Shown one piece after another: positions 8,355 to 16,559 of a stretch of DNA of 64,000 nucleotides. The stretch comes from Paenibacillus aurantius. Its GTDB lineage: Bacteria > Bacillota > Bacilli > Paenibacillales > NBRC-103111. The first letter of the stretch is position 1. Each line of letters starts with the position of its first letter. The stretch spans positions 997,501 to 1,061,500 of the forward strand of contig NZ_CP130318.1 in the NCBI RefSeq assembly GCF_032268605.1. The letters are read 5' to 3'. The notes under the pieces were generated by a model. It had not been told where the DNA came from and made no database searches. It was given only the letters and a program-made list of their open reading frames with translations. Both the position numbers and the translations under genes were made by a program.

Positions 8355-9029
8355 ATGAACGGAAAATACACGATGTGGATTCTCATGGCGGGCATGCTGC
8401 TGGTGGCCTATCTGACTTCTTCGACCTGGCTGGAAATCGCGGCCACGACGACCGGGCTCTTAAGCGTCTGGCTGACCGCCCGGCAGAATATGTGGTGCTG
8501 GCCCGTCAGCCTGGTGAACGTGGGGCTGTTCTTCTTCACCTACTTCGAGGCGAAGCTGTACGCGGACATGACGCTTCAGGTGCTGTTCTTCCTTCTCAGC
8601 ATCCAGGGCTGGATCGTCTGGGCGACGCGTCGTGGGGGAGCCAAGGTCCGGCCGACCTCGCGGATTACGCCCAAGCTGACGGCTCTGCTGGCCGTCATCC
8701 TGATTGTGGTTACGTTTGCGTGGGGCCATGTGCTGGAGCGCTTCACGGATGCGTCGATCCCGTATGCGGATGCGTTCATCGCCACCCTGAGCATCGTGGC
8801 ACAGCTTCTGCTGTCGAGCAAAATCCTCGAAAACTGGTACGTTTGGATTGCCGTCGACGTTCTCTCGATCGGGATGTTCCTGTACAAAGAGCTGTATGTG
8901 GTGGCTTTTCTGTACCTGATTTTCCTTGGCATTGCCACGGCCGGGCTAATCAGCTGGAGGAAAGACTACCGGCTGGCCGCCGAAGCGGCGGGACCCGTGA
9001 ACGGTAGCCGGCCGGGGGCTGTGGTTTAG
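8355..9029 (+). CDS. pnuC: PnuC-family nicotinamide riboside transporter
   Basis: A 224-residue integral membrane protein with about seven hydrophobic segments and the PnuC signatures NMWCWPVSLVNVGLFF and WIAVDVLSIGMFLYKELY. PnuC proteins carry out facilitated diffusion of nicotinamide riboside, which is trapped inside by phosphorylation. The matching ribosylnicotinamide kinase is encoded at 9345. A G-rich ribosome site (AAGGGGGAATGG) precedes the ATG. The operator-like palindrome just upstream suggests NrtR control. Confidence 0.9.
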   Translation: MNGKYTMWILMAGMLLVAYLTSSTWLEIAATTTGLLSVWLTARQNMWCWPVSLVNVGLFFFTYFEAKLYADMTLQVLFFLLSIQGWIVWATRRGGAKVRPTSRITPKLTALLAVILIVVTFAWGHVLERFTDASIPYADAFIATLSIVAQLLLSSKILENWYVWIAVDVLSIGMFLYKELYVVAFLYLIFLGIATAGLISWRKDYRLAAEAAGPVNGSRPGAVV

Positions 9030-9050
9030 AGCGAGCGAAAGGGCGGTTCC

Positions 9051-9245
9051 TCACCGGTCCTGCCGTTTCGTAAGGACCCCGAGAGCCGCGTACCCGATCG
9101 CCACCGTAACGCCAATGACAGTCAGTATAAAGATCACCTCATCCGCCAAATGCGGGCGTTGAAGGAGCTTATAGAAGGTTATTAACTCCAGGACAAGGAC
9201 GGCCGTCCAACAAAGAAAGATAACGGAAATGCCGGCACGGTACAT
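9051..9245 (-). CDS. Small two-TM membrane protein, hypothetical
   Basis: A 64-residue protein with two hydrophobic helices (about 5-25 and 36-57) and a basic C-terminal tail, KRQDR. AGGAGGT lies 8 bp before the chosen ATG at 9245. The longer frame to 9305 has no ribosome site. It sits antisense between pnuC and nadR and is divergent from nadR, sharing an upstream region that holds an NrtR half site. Function unknown. Its position could make it part of the NAD island or an unrelated insertion. Confidence 0.7.
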   Translation of the reverse strand: MYRAGISVIFLCWTAVLVLELITFYKLLQRPHLADEVIFILTVIGVTVAIGYAALGVLTKRQDR

Positions 9246-9267
9246 CAACTTCCACCTCCTGTAAAGG

Positions 9268-9277
9268 AATGACATTA
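9268..9277. promoter_or_regulatory. Possible NrtR half site upstream of nadR
   Basis: AATGACATTA matches one arm of operator 1. The second arm is poorly conserved. It lies in the divergent region between the small membrane protein and nadR, 67 bp before the nadR start. Confidence 0.35.
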
Positions 9278-9344
9278 AAGGATACTCGATCAAAACGCCA
9301 GGCATCCCTTTTTTTGAAAGAGACTAAGGGAGGAGAGAACCAAG

Positions 9345-10379
9345 ATGCCCCTTACGACAGGCCTGACACTGGGCAAATTCTCGCCCCTGCACAAAGGGCA
9401 CCAATTCATGATCGAGACGGCCCTCCGGGAGACGGACGAGGTGGTCGTCGTCATCTACGACTCCCCGGATGTTACGAACGTGCCGCTGCCGGTAAGAGCC
9501 GGGTGGATTCGCACCCTCTACCCCCAGGTGGAGGTGATAGAAGCGTGGGGAGGGCCGGAGGAAACGGGCTACACCCGGGAGATCGAGAAGGCGCACGAGG
9601 ACTACATCGCTTCCCTTCTCGGCGGCCGCCGGATCACGCACTTCTATTCGAGCGAGCCCTACGGGGAGCACATGAGCCGCGCGCTCGGGGCCGTGGACCG
9701 CCGGGTCGATCCCGACCGGAAGACCTTCCCGGTGTCCGGTACGGCGGTGCGTCAGGCCCCCTTCGAGAGCCGGGCTTTCGTGGATCCGGTCGCGTACCGG
9801 GACCTCGTGAGCAGCGTGCTCCTGCTCGGCGCCCCCTCGACCGGGAAGTCGACCTTGGCCGCCCGGCTGGCGGAGGAGCTCGGCACCGTTTGGATGCCGG
9901 AGTATGGACGGGAGTATTGGGACGCCCATCAGGTAGACCGGCGGCTTACGCCGGAGCAGCTCGTCGAGATTGCCGAGGGCCATCTGGAGCGGGAGGAGAG
10001 GATGCTGGGCGATGCGAACCGGTACCTCTTCGTGGACACGAACGCTCTCACGACACGCATGTTTGCGCAGTATTATCACGGCTTTGTGCTTCCCCGGCTG
10101 GAAGAGCTCGCGGTGAAAGCGGCGGTCCGCCACGATCTCGTGTTCGTCTGCGGAGACGAAATCCCCTACGACGATACCTGGGACCGGTCGGGCTTCGGGA
10201 TGCGCGACTTGTTTCAGCGGAAGATCCTTGCCGATCTGGCAGTCCGCCGGATTCCCTACGTGACCCTGACGGGCACGGTGGAGGAAAGGGTGCGCCAGGC
10301 CAAGGCGGTGCTGGAGCGGCATGAGAAATACCGGAGCCTGCCCGACCGGCTGGCCCGGGAGCTGGGGGTGTTGTCATGA
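9345..10379 (+). CDS. nadR: NadR-type bifunctional NMN adenylyltransferase / ribosylnicotinamide kinase
   Basis: A 344-residue protein with two domains. Residues 1-150 form a nucleotidyltransferase with the HxGH motif (GKFSPLHKGHQ, 11-20) and a later SGTAVRQ in the ISGTxxR position. Residues about 158-340 form a P-loop kinase with GAPSTGKSTLA and the catalytic EYGREYWD segment. It would phosphorylate nicotinamide riboside and adenylate the product to NAD. The N-terminal helix-turn-helix repressor domain of enteric NadR is absent, so control must come from elsewhere, presumably the Nudix regulator at 7520. Its TGA overlaps the next gene's ATG by four bases. Confidence 0.92.
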   Translation: MPLTTGLTLGKFSPLHKGHQFMIETALRETDEVVVVIYDSPDVTNVPLPVRAGWIRTLYPQVEVIEAWGGPEETGYTREIEKAHEDYIASLLGGRRITHFYSSEPYGEHMSRALGAVDRRVDPDRKTFPVSGTAVRQAPFESRAFVDPVAYRDLVSSVLLLGAPSTGKSTLAARLAEELGTVWMPEYGREYWDAHQVDRRLTPEQLVEIAEGHLEREERMLGDANRYLFVDTNALTTRMFAQYYHGFVLPRLEELAVKAAVRHDLVFVCGDEIPYDDTWDRSGFGMRDLFQRKILADLAVRRIPYVTLTGTVEERVRQAKAVLERHEKYRSLPDRLARELGVLS

Positions 10380-11272
10380 TGCAGCTCAGCCTGCAGGACC
10401 GGATCAAAGGCGGCCTCTACGGTGTGGCCGTAGGGGATGCGCTCGGCGGAACGACCGAGTTTATGAGCCGGGAGGCCATCCGCCGGGAGCATGGCTACCT
10501 GACAGAGATCGTGGGAGGCGGCGTCTGGTCGCTTGCCCCCGGCGAAGTGACCGACGATACGATGATGACCATCGCCGTGGCGGAGGGCATTCTCGAGCAT
10601 CCGGCGGATCCCGTGGAGGCGATCGGCGAACGGTTCCTCGCCTGGTACCGCTCCGACCCGAAGGACATTGGGAACATCATCCGGCTCGTGTTCAGCCGCT
10701 ACCGGGGGAATTGGCCGGAGGCGGCGCGCTCCGCCCACCTCCAGCTCGGGAGGAGTGCGGGGAACGGCTCGCTCATGCGCTGCCTGCCGGCGGCTCTTGC
10801 CTACGGCCGCCTCGACGACATGGAACGGGTCACGGCGGAGCAGTCGGAGATGACGCATCACGATCCGCTCTGCCGGGAGGCGTGCCTCCTCTACAACCGC
10901 ATCGCATGGCGCCTTCTGGAAGGCGGGGAGCTGCGGTCCGCGCTTGCCGCCGAGACGAAGGGAACGCGCTACGAGCCGGCCCTCGGCGCCGAGCCTCCGG
11001 ATTGCCCGCCTGACGGCTACGTCGTCCATACGCTCCGCTGGGTGCTGCACCTTCTGAACCGCGCTTCCTCCTTCGAGGAAGCGGTGCAGGAGGCGGCGAA
11101 CGGGGGGGATGATTCCGACACGGTCGGGGCCATCGCCGGAGGTTTGGCCGGAATCTACTGGGGCTATTCGGGAATTCCAGCCCGCTACACGCAGGCTATT
11201 CTCGTAAAGGATAAGCTGGATGAGCTGGCCGAACGCCTAGCCGGGAACCGCTTGAAGACCTCTGGGTTGTAG
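10376..11272 (+). CDS. ADP-ribosylglycohydrolase (DraG/ARH family)
   Basis: A 298-residue DraG-fold hydrolase. The N-terminal magnesium site is VTDDTMMT (about 57-64) and the C-terminal site is NGGDDSDTVGAIAGG (about 242-256), both intact. Such enzymes remove ADP-ribose from proteins, nucleic acids or small ADP-ribosylated metabolites. ATGA overlap with nadR indicates translational coupling. Its product, ADP-ribose, is the known effector of NrtR regulators, so the gene may feed the control loop. A two-copy 69-bp repeat starts in its stop codon. Confidence 0.92.
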   Translation: MMQLSLQDRIKGGLYGVAVGDALGGTTEFMSREAIRREHGYLTEIVGGGVWSLAPGEVTDDTMMTIAVAEGILEHPADPVEAIGERFLAWYRSDPKDIGNIIRLVFSRYRGNWPEAARSAHLQLGRSAGNGSLMRCLPAALAYGRLDDMERVTAEQSEMTHHDPLCREACLLYNRIAWRLLEGGELRSALAAETKGTRYEPALGAEPPDCPPDGYVVHTLRWVLHLLNRASSFEEAVQEAANGGDDSDTVGAIAGGLAGIYWGYSGIPARYTQAILVKDKLDELAERLAGNRLKTSGL

Positions 11273-11404
11273 AGCGAGCCCCTTTCCCGCGCGATAGAGC
11301 GCCTTTCCTTCCCCTTGCGGGAAGGTGTTCCTGCTTTGTAGAGGGAGCCTCTTCCCCACTCGATAGACCACTCCCCTTCCCCTCGCGGGAAGGGTTTTCT
11401 TGTG
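11267..11404 (+). repeat. Two tandem 69-bp imperfect repeats, each with a terminator-like hairpin
   Basis: The units start at 11267 and 11336 with TTGTAGAG(C/G)GAGCC and share GATAGA and GCGGGAAGG blocks. Each holds a hairpin: CCTTCCC/GGGAAGG at 11307-11325, and CCCTTCCC/GGGAAGGG at 11374-11394 followed by TTTTCTT. The first unit contains the stop codon of the ADP-ribosylglycohydrolase gene. They probably serve as a duplicated terminator. Confidence 0.7.
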
Positions 11405-11433
11405 CCCGGCCGCTCCCCGGCTCGTCCCTTTTT

Positions 11434-11462
11434 TTGAAGGGCGAACGCCCATGGGCTATAAT
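11434..11462 (+). promoter_or_regulatory. Sigma-A promoter of the hemolysin III-like gene
   Basis: TTGAAG at 11434-11439, a 17-bp spacer, and TATAAT at 11457-11462. The gene starts 32 bp after the -10. Confidence 0.7.
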
Positions 11463-11493
11463 GAATAGACTGCAGGGAAAGGAGCGAGGGTTC

Positions 11494-12135
11494 ATGGCCA
11501 ACACACACACGTACACCCGCGGGGAAGAAATCGCGAACGCCGTAACGCACGGAATCGGAGCGCTGCTAAGCATTGCGGCCTTGACGCTGCTTGTCGTTTT
11601 TGCCACCTTGGAAGGCACCGCCTGGCATGTCGTAAGCTTTACGATTTACGGCGTATCCATGCTGCTCTTGTATACCTCGTCGACCCTCGTTCACAGCTTC
11701 CCGGAGGGAAGGATCAAGGACATTTTCGAGATCTGCGACCATTCGTCGATCTATCTGTTCATAGCGGGAACCTACACGCCGATTGTGATGAATGTCATCC
11801 GGGGAACGCTCGGGTGGACCCTGCTCGGAATCGTCTGGGGCTTTGCCCTGGCGGGCGTCCTGTTCAAGGCCTTTTTCACCAAGAAATTTCTCTTTACCTC
11901 TACGCTCATCTACCTCGTGCTGGGCTGGATTATCGTGGTGGCTTGGGGTCCGCTTACGGCGCATATGGACGCGGGCGGCATTGCGCTGATCGTGCTCGGA
12001 GGCTTGTTCTATACCGTGGGGACTGTGTTCTACGTATGGCGAGGGTTCCTTTATCATCATGCCGTCTGGCATCTGTTCGTGCTGGCCGGGTCGGTGATGC
12101 ACTTTTTTGCCATCTTGTTCTATGTTTTGCCCTGA
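11494..12135 (+). CDS. Hemolysin III / TrhA (PAQR-family) membrane protein
   Basis: A 213-residue membrane protein with about seven transmembrane segments. Family signatures are the early EEIANAVTHGIGA, DHSSIYLFIAGTYTP, and the late HAVWHLFVLAGSVMHFF with conserved His residues that bind zinc in PAQR-type proteins. Firmicute relatives (YqfA/YplQ) take part in membrane homeostasis rather than haemolysis. AAAGGAG lies 9 bp before the ATG at 11494. The upstream in-frame ATG at 11434 would fall inside the promoter. Confidence 0.9.
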   Translation: MANTHTYTRGEEIANAVTHGIGALLSIAALTLLVVFATLEGTAWHVVSFTIYGVSMLLLYTSSTLVHSFPEGRIKDIFEICDHSSIYLFIAGTYTPIVMNVIRGTLGWTLLGIVWGFALAGVLFKAFFTKKFLFTSTLIYLVLGWIIVVAWGPLTAHMDAGGIALIVLGGLFYTVGTVFYVWRGFLYHHAVWHLFVLAGSVMHFFAILFYVLP

Positions 12136-12193
12136 TTATTGGGTATAATAGTATGCTATAACCTTAACATTATAAACCGGAGGGGTTGGTCCC

Positions 12194-13870
12194 ATGGAGA
12201 CGAAAGCCGCAGCACATAACCATTTTCTGAAAACAATTATTATCGATGACCTCCAGTCGGGCCGGACGAAAACCGTGGTGACACGCTTTCCCCCGGAGCC
12301 GAACGGATACCTGCATATCGGGCACGCGAAGTCGATCTGCCTTAACTTTGAGCTCGCCGACGAGTTCAACGGGCGCACGAACCTGCGCTTCGACGACACG
12401 AACCCGGTCAAGGAAGACATCGAATACGTTAACTCCATTAAAGAAGACGTCAAATGGCTCGGCTTCGAGTGGGACGGGTTGTTCTTCGCCTCGGACTATT
12501 TCGATGAAATGTACGAGCGGGCCGTCCTGTTGATCAAGAAGGGCAAGGCGTACGTGGACGACCTGACGGCGGACCAGATCCGTGAAATGCGCGGTACGCT
12601 GACCGAGCCGGGCAAGGAGAGCCCGTACCGGAACCGGACGGTGGAGGAGAACCTCCAGCTGTTCGAAGCGATGCGCCGGGGGGATTTCAAGGACGGGGAG
12701 AAGGTGCTCCGCGCCAAAATCGACATGAGCTCGCCCAACATCACGCTGCGCGATCCCGTCATTTACCGGATCTCGCATGCTCATCACCACAATACCGGAG
12801 ATAAGTGGTGCATCTACCCGATGTACGCTTACGCCCATCCGCTCGAGGACGCCATCGAGGGGGTTACCCATTCGATCTGCACGCTGGAATTCGAGGAGCT
12901 TCGTCCTTTCTACGACTGGGTGATCGAGGAATGCGAGACGGAAGCGAAGCCGCACCAATACGAGTTCAACCGCTTGAACCTAACCAATACCGTCATGAGC
13001 AAAAGAAAGCTGAAGCTTCTCGTGGACGAGAAGGTCGTGGACGGCTGGGACGATCCCCGCATGCCGACCATATCGGGCCTCCGCCGCCGGGGCTTCACGC
13101 CGAAGGCCATCCGCGACTTCGTCCGGGAAACCGGCGTGTCCAAGAATTTCGGGGTCGTCGATTTCAAAATGCTCGAGCATTTCATCCGCGAAGACTTGAA
13201 GCTTCAGGCGCCCCGTACGATGGCGGTGCTTAACCCGCTGAAGGTGGTCATCACGAACTATCCCGAAGGACAGACGGAAATGCTTGACGCCGAGATCAAC
13301 CCGGAGAATCCCGAGATGGGGACGAAGCAAATTCCGTTCGGCCGGGAGATTTACATTGAGCAGGACGACTTCATGGAGGAGCCCGTTAAAGGCTACCACC
13401 GTCTGTTCCCGGGCAACGAGGTGCGCCTGAAGAACGCGTATTTCATCAAGTGCAACGACTTCGTGAAGGACGAGAACGGGAACGTAACGGAGCTTCACTG
13501 CACGTACGATGTGGAGACCAAAAGCGGAACGGGCTTTACCGGCCGCAAGGTCAAGGGAACGATCCACTGGGTAGAGGCATTGAACGCCGTCCCGGCGGAA
13601 TTCCGCCTGTACGACTCCCTCATCTTCGATGAGAACGGGGAGGAAGAGGAAACGGAAGGGGCGTCGAGCTTCCTGAACCGCCTCAATCCCGGATCGCTTG
13701 AGATTGTCCAAGGCTTCGTGGAGCCGGACATGAAGGCAGCCGAGCCGCAGGACAAATTCCAGTTTTTCCGGCACGGGTACTTCAATGTTGATCCGAAATA
13801 CTCGAAGCCGGGCGCGCCGGTGTTCAACCGGGTCGTTTCGCTCAAGAGCTCCTTCGTGATCGGGAAATAG
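12194..13870 (+). CDS. glnS: Glutaminyl-tRNA synthetase
   Basis: A 558-residue class I synthetase. [15 protein letters not shown] (HIGH at 41-44) and VMSKRKL (about 267-273, the KMSKS equivalent) are both intact. FDDTNP and the C-terminal anticodon-binding beta-barrels match bacterial GlnRS. It charges tRNA-Gln directly. This is notable because most Firmicutes such as B. subtilis use GluRS plus GatCAB amidotransferase. A TATAAT hexamer lies at 12144-12149 and GGAGGGG precedes the ATG. Confidence 0.96.
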   Translation: METKAAAHNHFLKTIIIDDLQSGRTKTVVTRFPPEPNGYLHIGHAKSICLNFELADEFNGRTNLRFDDTNPVKEDIEYVNSIKEDVKWLGFEWDGLFFASDYFDEMYERAVLLIKKGKAYVDDLTADQIREMRGTLTEPGKESPYRNRTVEENLQLFEAMRRGDFKDGEKVLRAKIDMSSPNITLRDPVIYRISHAHHHNTGDKWCIYPMYAYAHPLEDAIEGVTHSICTLEFEELRPFYDWVIEECETEAKPHQYEFNRLNLTNTVMSKRKLKLLVDEKVVDGWDDPRMPTISGLRRRGFTPKAIRDFVRETGVSKNFGVVDFKMLEHFIREDLKLQAPRTMAVLNPLKVVITNYPEGQTEMLDAEINPENPEMGTKQIPFGREIYIEQDDFMEEPVKGYHRLFPGNEVRLKNAYFIKCNDFVKDENGNVTELHCTYDVETKSGTGFTGRKVKGTIHWVEALNAVPAEFRLYDSLIFDENGEEEETEGASSFLNRLNPGSLEIVQGFVEPDMKAAEPQDKFQFFRHGYFNVDPKYSKPGAPVFNRVVSLKSSFVIGK

Positions 13871-13894
13871 CTTAGAACAGAAAAAGCAAAGACC

Positions 13895-14129
13895 AAGGAC
13901 ATAAGCGCGGGCAGCGCGGCATCAGAGAGGAAGCCCTTCGGCTGTGAGGCTTCCGGCCGCACCCTGCCGCTTCCCGCCTTGAAAGCTGCAGTGGGGAATC
14001 CCCAGTATCCGCTGCCGGTCATCCCGTTATCGATGCCAAAGAACGAACCCGCATGCAGCCTGGGCGGTGATTCGTTGAATTAGGGTGGTACCACGAACGC
14101 ATTCGTCCCTGACGAATGTGTTCTTTTTG
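13895..14129 (+). promoter_or_regulatory. T-box riboswitch leader of proS
   Basis: The invariant T-box core AGGGTGGTACCACG (14082-14095) is followed by a terminator, GAACGCATTCGT (14095-14106) pairing with ACGAATGTGTTC and then TTTTT (14124-14128). Upstream sequence contains the long GC-rich Stem I region with AGAGAGGAAGCC. Uncharged tRNA binding to TGG of the T-box would favour the antiterminator and expression of proS. I could not assign the specifier triplet with certainty. Several Pro codons (CCG, CCC) lie on the 3' side of Stem I. The 5' end is approximate. Confidence 0.88.
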
Positions 14130-14164
14130 TTATCTTCATTCATTGTTAAGGGGAGGAATGATTC

Positions 14165-15904
14165 ATGAGGCAAAGCACTTTGCTGGGATCAACGATGCGG
14201 GAGGCGCCGGCGGAGGCCGAGGCGGTCAGTCACCGGCTGCTGCTGCGGGCGGGCTTTATCCGCCAGTTGGCGGCGGGGATCTACACGTACCTGCCGCTCG
14301 GCCGGCGGACGCTCCGGAAGCTCGAGGGGATTGTCCGCGAAGAGATGAACCGGGCCGGTGCGCAGGAGGTGCTGCTGCCGGCGCTGCAGCCCGCCGAGCT
14401 GTGGGAGGAGTCCGGCCGGTATGCGGCCTACGGACCGGAGCTGATGCGGCTGAAGGACCGGCATGACCGCGAGTTCGTGCTCGGGCCGACCCACGAGGAG
14501 GTCATAACGGCGCTCATCGCGGGAGAGGTGAAATCGTACCGCCGCCTGCCGCTTACCCTGTACCAGATCCAGACGAAGTTCCGCGACGAGCGCCGTCCGC
14601 GCTTCGGCCTGCTGCGGGGACGCGAGTTCCTGATGAAGGACGCCTACTCGTTCGACGCGGATGCGGAAGGACTCGACCGCACCTATTGGCGGATGCATGA
14701 AGCCTATCACCGGATGTTCACCCGGATGGGCTTGAACTTCCGCGCGGTGGAGGCGGACGCCGGGACGATCGGAGGGGAAGGCGGGACGCACGAATTCATG
14801 GCCCTCGCGGCCGTCGGAGAGGACACCATTGTCAGCTGCACGTCATGCGGATACGCGGCCAACCTGGAGAAGGCGGAGTCGGCAGGGCCGGTCGGCGCGA
14901 AGCCGGGCGGGAGAACCGCCACCGGAGGGAGCAAGCCGGAAGCATCCCCGCAAAAAATCCATACGCCCGGCTGGAGAACCATTGGCGAGCTGACGGCTGC
15001 TCTTGGAGTGGAGGCGTCCGGCTTTATCAAAACGCTGATTTACGTCGCCGACGGAAAGCCGGTTGCCGTGCTGGTTCGCGGCGATGATGAGGTCAACGAA
15101 ACAAAGCTGAAGAACTTCCTGGATGCTGAAGAGCTCGAGCTCGCGGACGCCGAAACGACCCGGCGGGTCACCGGAGCTCCTGTCGGGTTTGCCGGTCCGG
15201 TCGGCCTTTCCGTTCCTCTTGTGGCGGACGAACAGGTGGCTGCTATGCCGGCGGCGATCGCCGGGGCGAACGAAGAGGACTACCACCTGGGCGGGCTTGT
15301 GCCGGGAAGGGATTTTTCCCTGGAGAGGACAGCCGATCTGCGAAACGTGAAGGAAGGGGAAGGCTGTCCCCGGTGCGGGGCTCCTCTGGCGTTCAGCCGG
15401 GGGATCGAGATGGGGCATATTTTCAAGCTGGGCACCAAATACAGCGAGAAGCTCGGGGCCCGCTATCTCGACGCTTCCGGACGGGAGCGGACCATCCTCA
15501 TGGGCTGCTACGGAATCGGCATTTCGCGGCTGCTGTCCGCGATCGTCGAGCAGCATCATGACGGGGAAGGCATCCGCTGGCCGATGGAAACGGCTCCGTT
15601 CCACGTCCATCTGATCCCCGTGTCGGGAAAGGATGAGACGCAGATCCACGTGGCGGAGGAGTTGTACCGCCGTCTCCATGCGGAGGGGCTGGAGGTGCTG
15701 CTCGACGACCGGGACGAGCGGTTTGGAGTGAAGATGAAGGATGCCGATCTCATTGGCCTGCCCTTCCGGATCGTGATCGGCAAGGAGGCCGGAGAGGGAA
15801 GGGTGGAAGTCGGAGAGCGCGGGAAGGTGGGCCGCACGACTTTTTCCGTGGAAGAGGCCGTGCAGGTGATCCGGGAACAGACGCTGGGCGGCCGGCCGTG
15901 TTGA
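14165..15904 (+). CDS. proS: Prolyl-tRNA synthetase (bacterial type)
   Basis: A 579-residue class II synthetase. Motif 2 is FRDERRPRFGLLRGREF (about 139-155) and motif 3 is GCYGIGISRLLSAIVEQ (about 447-463). Between them, residues about 225-385 form the YbaK-like editing insertion that deacylates Ala-tRNA-Pro. The C-terminal anticodon domain ends with DDRDERFGVKMKDADLIG. GGGGAGG precedes the ATG. Control is by the upstream T-box. The insertion carries a Gly/Ala/Pro-rich linker near residues 240-265. Confidence 0.97.
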   Translation: MRQSTLLGSTMREAPAEAEAVSHRLLLRAGFIRQLAAGIYTYLPLGRRTLRKLEGIVREEMNRAGAQEVLLPALQPAELWEESGRYAAYGPELMRLKDRHDREFVLGPTHEEVITALIAGEVKSYRRLPLTLYQIQTKFRDERRPRFGLLRGREFLMKDAYSFDADAEGLDRTYWRMHEAYHRMFTRMGLNFRAVEADAGTIGGEGGTHEFMALAAVGEDTIVSCTSCGYAANLEKAESAGPVGAKPGGRTATGGSKPEASPQKIHTPGWRTIGELTAALGVEASGFIKTLIYVADGKPVAVLVRGDDEVNETKLKNFLDAEELELADAETTRRVTGAPVGFAGPVGLSVPLVADEQVAAMPAAIAGANEEDYHLGGLVPGRDFSLERTADLRNVKEGEGCPRCGAPLAFSRGIEMGHIFKLGTKYSEKLGARYLDASGRERTILMGCYGIGISRLLSAIVEQHHDGEGIRWPMETAPFHVHLIPVSGKDETQIHVAEELYRRLHAEGLEVLLDDRDERFGVKMKDADLIGLPFRIVIGKEAGEGRVEVGERGKVGRTTFSVEEAVQVIREQTLGGRPC

Positions 15905-15935
15905 TCGTATAAGAAAATCATGCTAAGATGAAACT

Positions 15936-16050
15936 AACAAAAGGAGCCGGTTGCGACGGCTCCTTCCCACAATAGCCGCTTTAAGGGCGGTGGCTTGCAT
16001 CAGGTAAGCGACAGAATAGACCGCATCCTTTGGCGAGGGCGGTCTATTTC
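15936..16050 (+). ncRNA. Putative antitoxin RNA overlapping the holin-like toxin gene 1
   Basis: A plus-strand promoter-like pair, TTGATC (15901-15906) and TAAGAT (15924-15929) with a 17-bp spacer, could start a transcript near 15936. It would end at the hairpin ATAGACCGC (16016-16024) / GCGGTCTAT (16039-16047) followed by TTTCTTT. This overlaps the 3' end of the toxin gene in antisense, the arrangement of txpA/RatA- and bsrG/SR4-type systems. An internal hairpin, AAGGAGCCG/CGGCTCCTT, could instead be the proS terminator. Both ends are inferred. Confidence 0.45.
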
Positions 16051-16127
16051 TTTGTGTTGAAGCTAAGGATCATCACGACCAGCGTTGCAAAGGAAATCAT
16101 CAACGTGAGTGTGTCTTTAACCTCCAC
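16044..16127 (-). CDS. Small holin-like type I toxin (Hol_Tox family), copy 1
   Basis: A 27-residue single-TM peptide with the family core LTLMISFATLVVMIL between a short acidic/basic N-terminus and a KK tail. GTG at 16127 is chosen because AAGGAGG ends 8 bp upstream and because it aligns with the ATG of the second copy at 54227. The in-frame ATG at 16133 nearly touches the ribosome site. The stop codon falls inside the hairpin that ends the opposing RNA. Such peptides insert in the membrane and are silenced by an antisense RNA. Confidence 0.82.
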   Translation of the reverse strand: MEVKDTLTLMISFATLVVMILSFNTKK

Positions 16128-16248
16128 AGGCATCACCTCCTTTCGGAGGCAGCCGACCGCCCTTTTAAGCCATTCTATTGTCCTTCCATTATACCAAATT
16201 CAGGAGCCCGGGTATAGAAAAAGCCGGCCATCCGGAGGCGAAAAGAGA

Positions 16249-16467
16249 ATGACGGAAAACCAAGAAAGCGGGCAAGCATTCCCGCCGAAGCTGAGCAAGC
16301 CCGCGCAGCGTGCGTTGGCCGGAGCCGGGTACCGGACGCTTGAGGAGCTCGCCGGGATGAGCGAGGCGGAGCTAAAGAAGCTGCACGGCATGGGCCCGAA
16401 GGCGCTCGGGCAGCTCCGCGAGGCTCTCGCCGCAAAGGGATTGGCGTTCGCGGACGAACGCCCCTAG
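16249..16467 (+). CDS. Small helix-hairpin-helix protein (RNAP alpha-CTD-like)
   Basis: A 72-residue protein. Residues about 12-68 (LSKPAQRALAGAGYRTLEEL, then KKLHGMGPKALGQLREAL) match the helix-hairpin-helix fold of the RNA polymerase alpha C-terminal domain, with the glycine hairpin HGMGPKA. It probably binds DNA non-specifically or acts as a small regulator. GGAGG is 10 bp before the ATG. An upstream in-frame extension overlaps the toxin locus and was rejected. A terminator follows immediately. Confidence 0.85.
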   Translation: MTENQESGQAFPPKLSKPAQRALAGAGYRTLEELAGMSEAELKKLHGMGPKALGQLREALAAKGLAFADERP

Positions 16468-16470
16468 AAG

Positions 16471-16504
16471 AAGAGCCCTGACCTAGTGGTCCGGGCTCTT
16501 GCTT
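16471..16504 (+). terminator. Rho-independent terminator
   Basis: AAGAGCCC (16471-16478) pairs with GGGCTCTT (16493-16500), followed by GCTTT. It closes the helix-hairpin-helix gene. Confidence 0.75.
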
Positions 16505-16559
16505 TGGTGAGGCGGTTGCAGGAGAGAGGCGGCCACCTTAGTCTGGGGAAAGCTGGCTT

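Noticed and set aside
13495-14022. 175-codon minus-strand ORF over the T-box leader
   Set aside because: Antisense to the T-box and the end of glnS. No ribosome site or motif.
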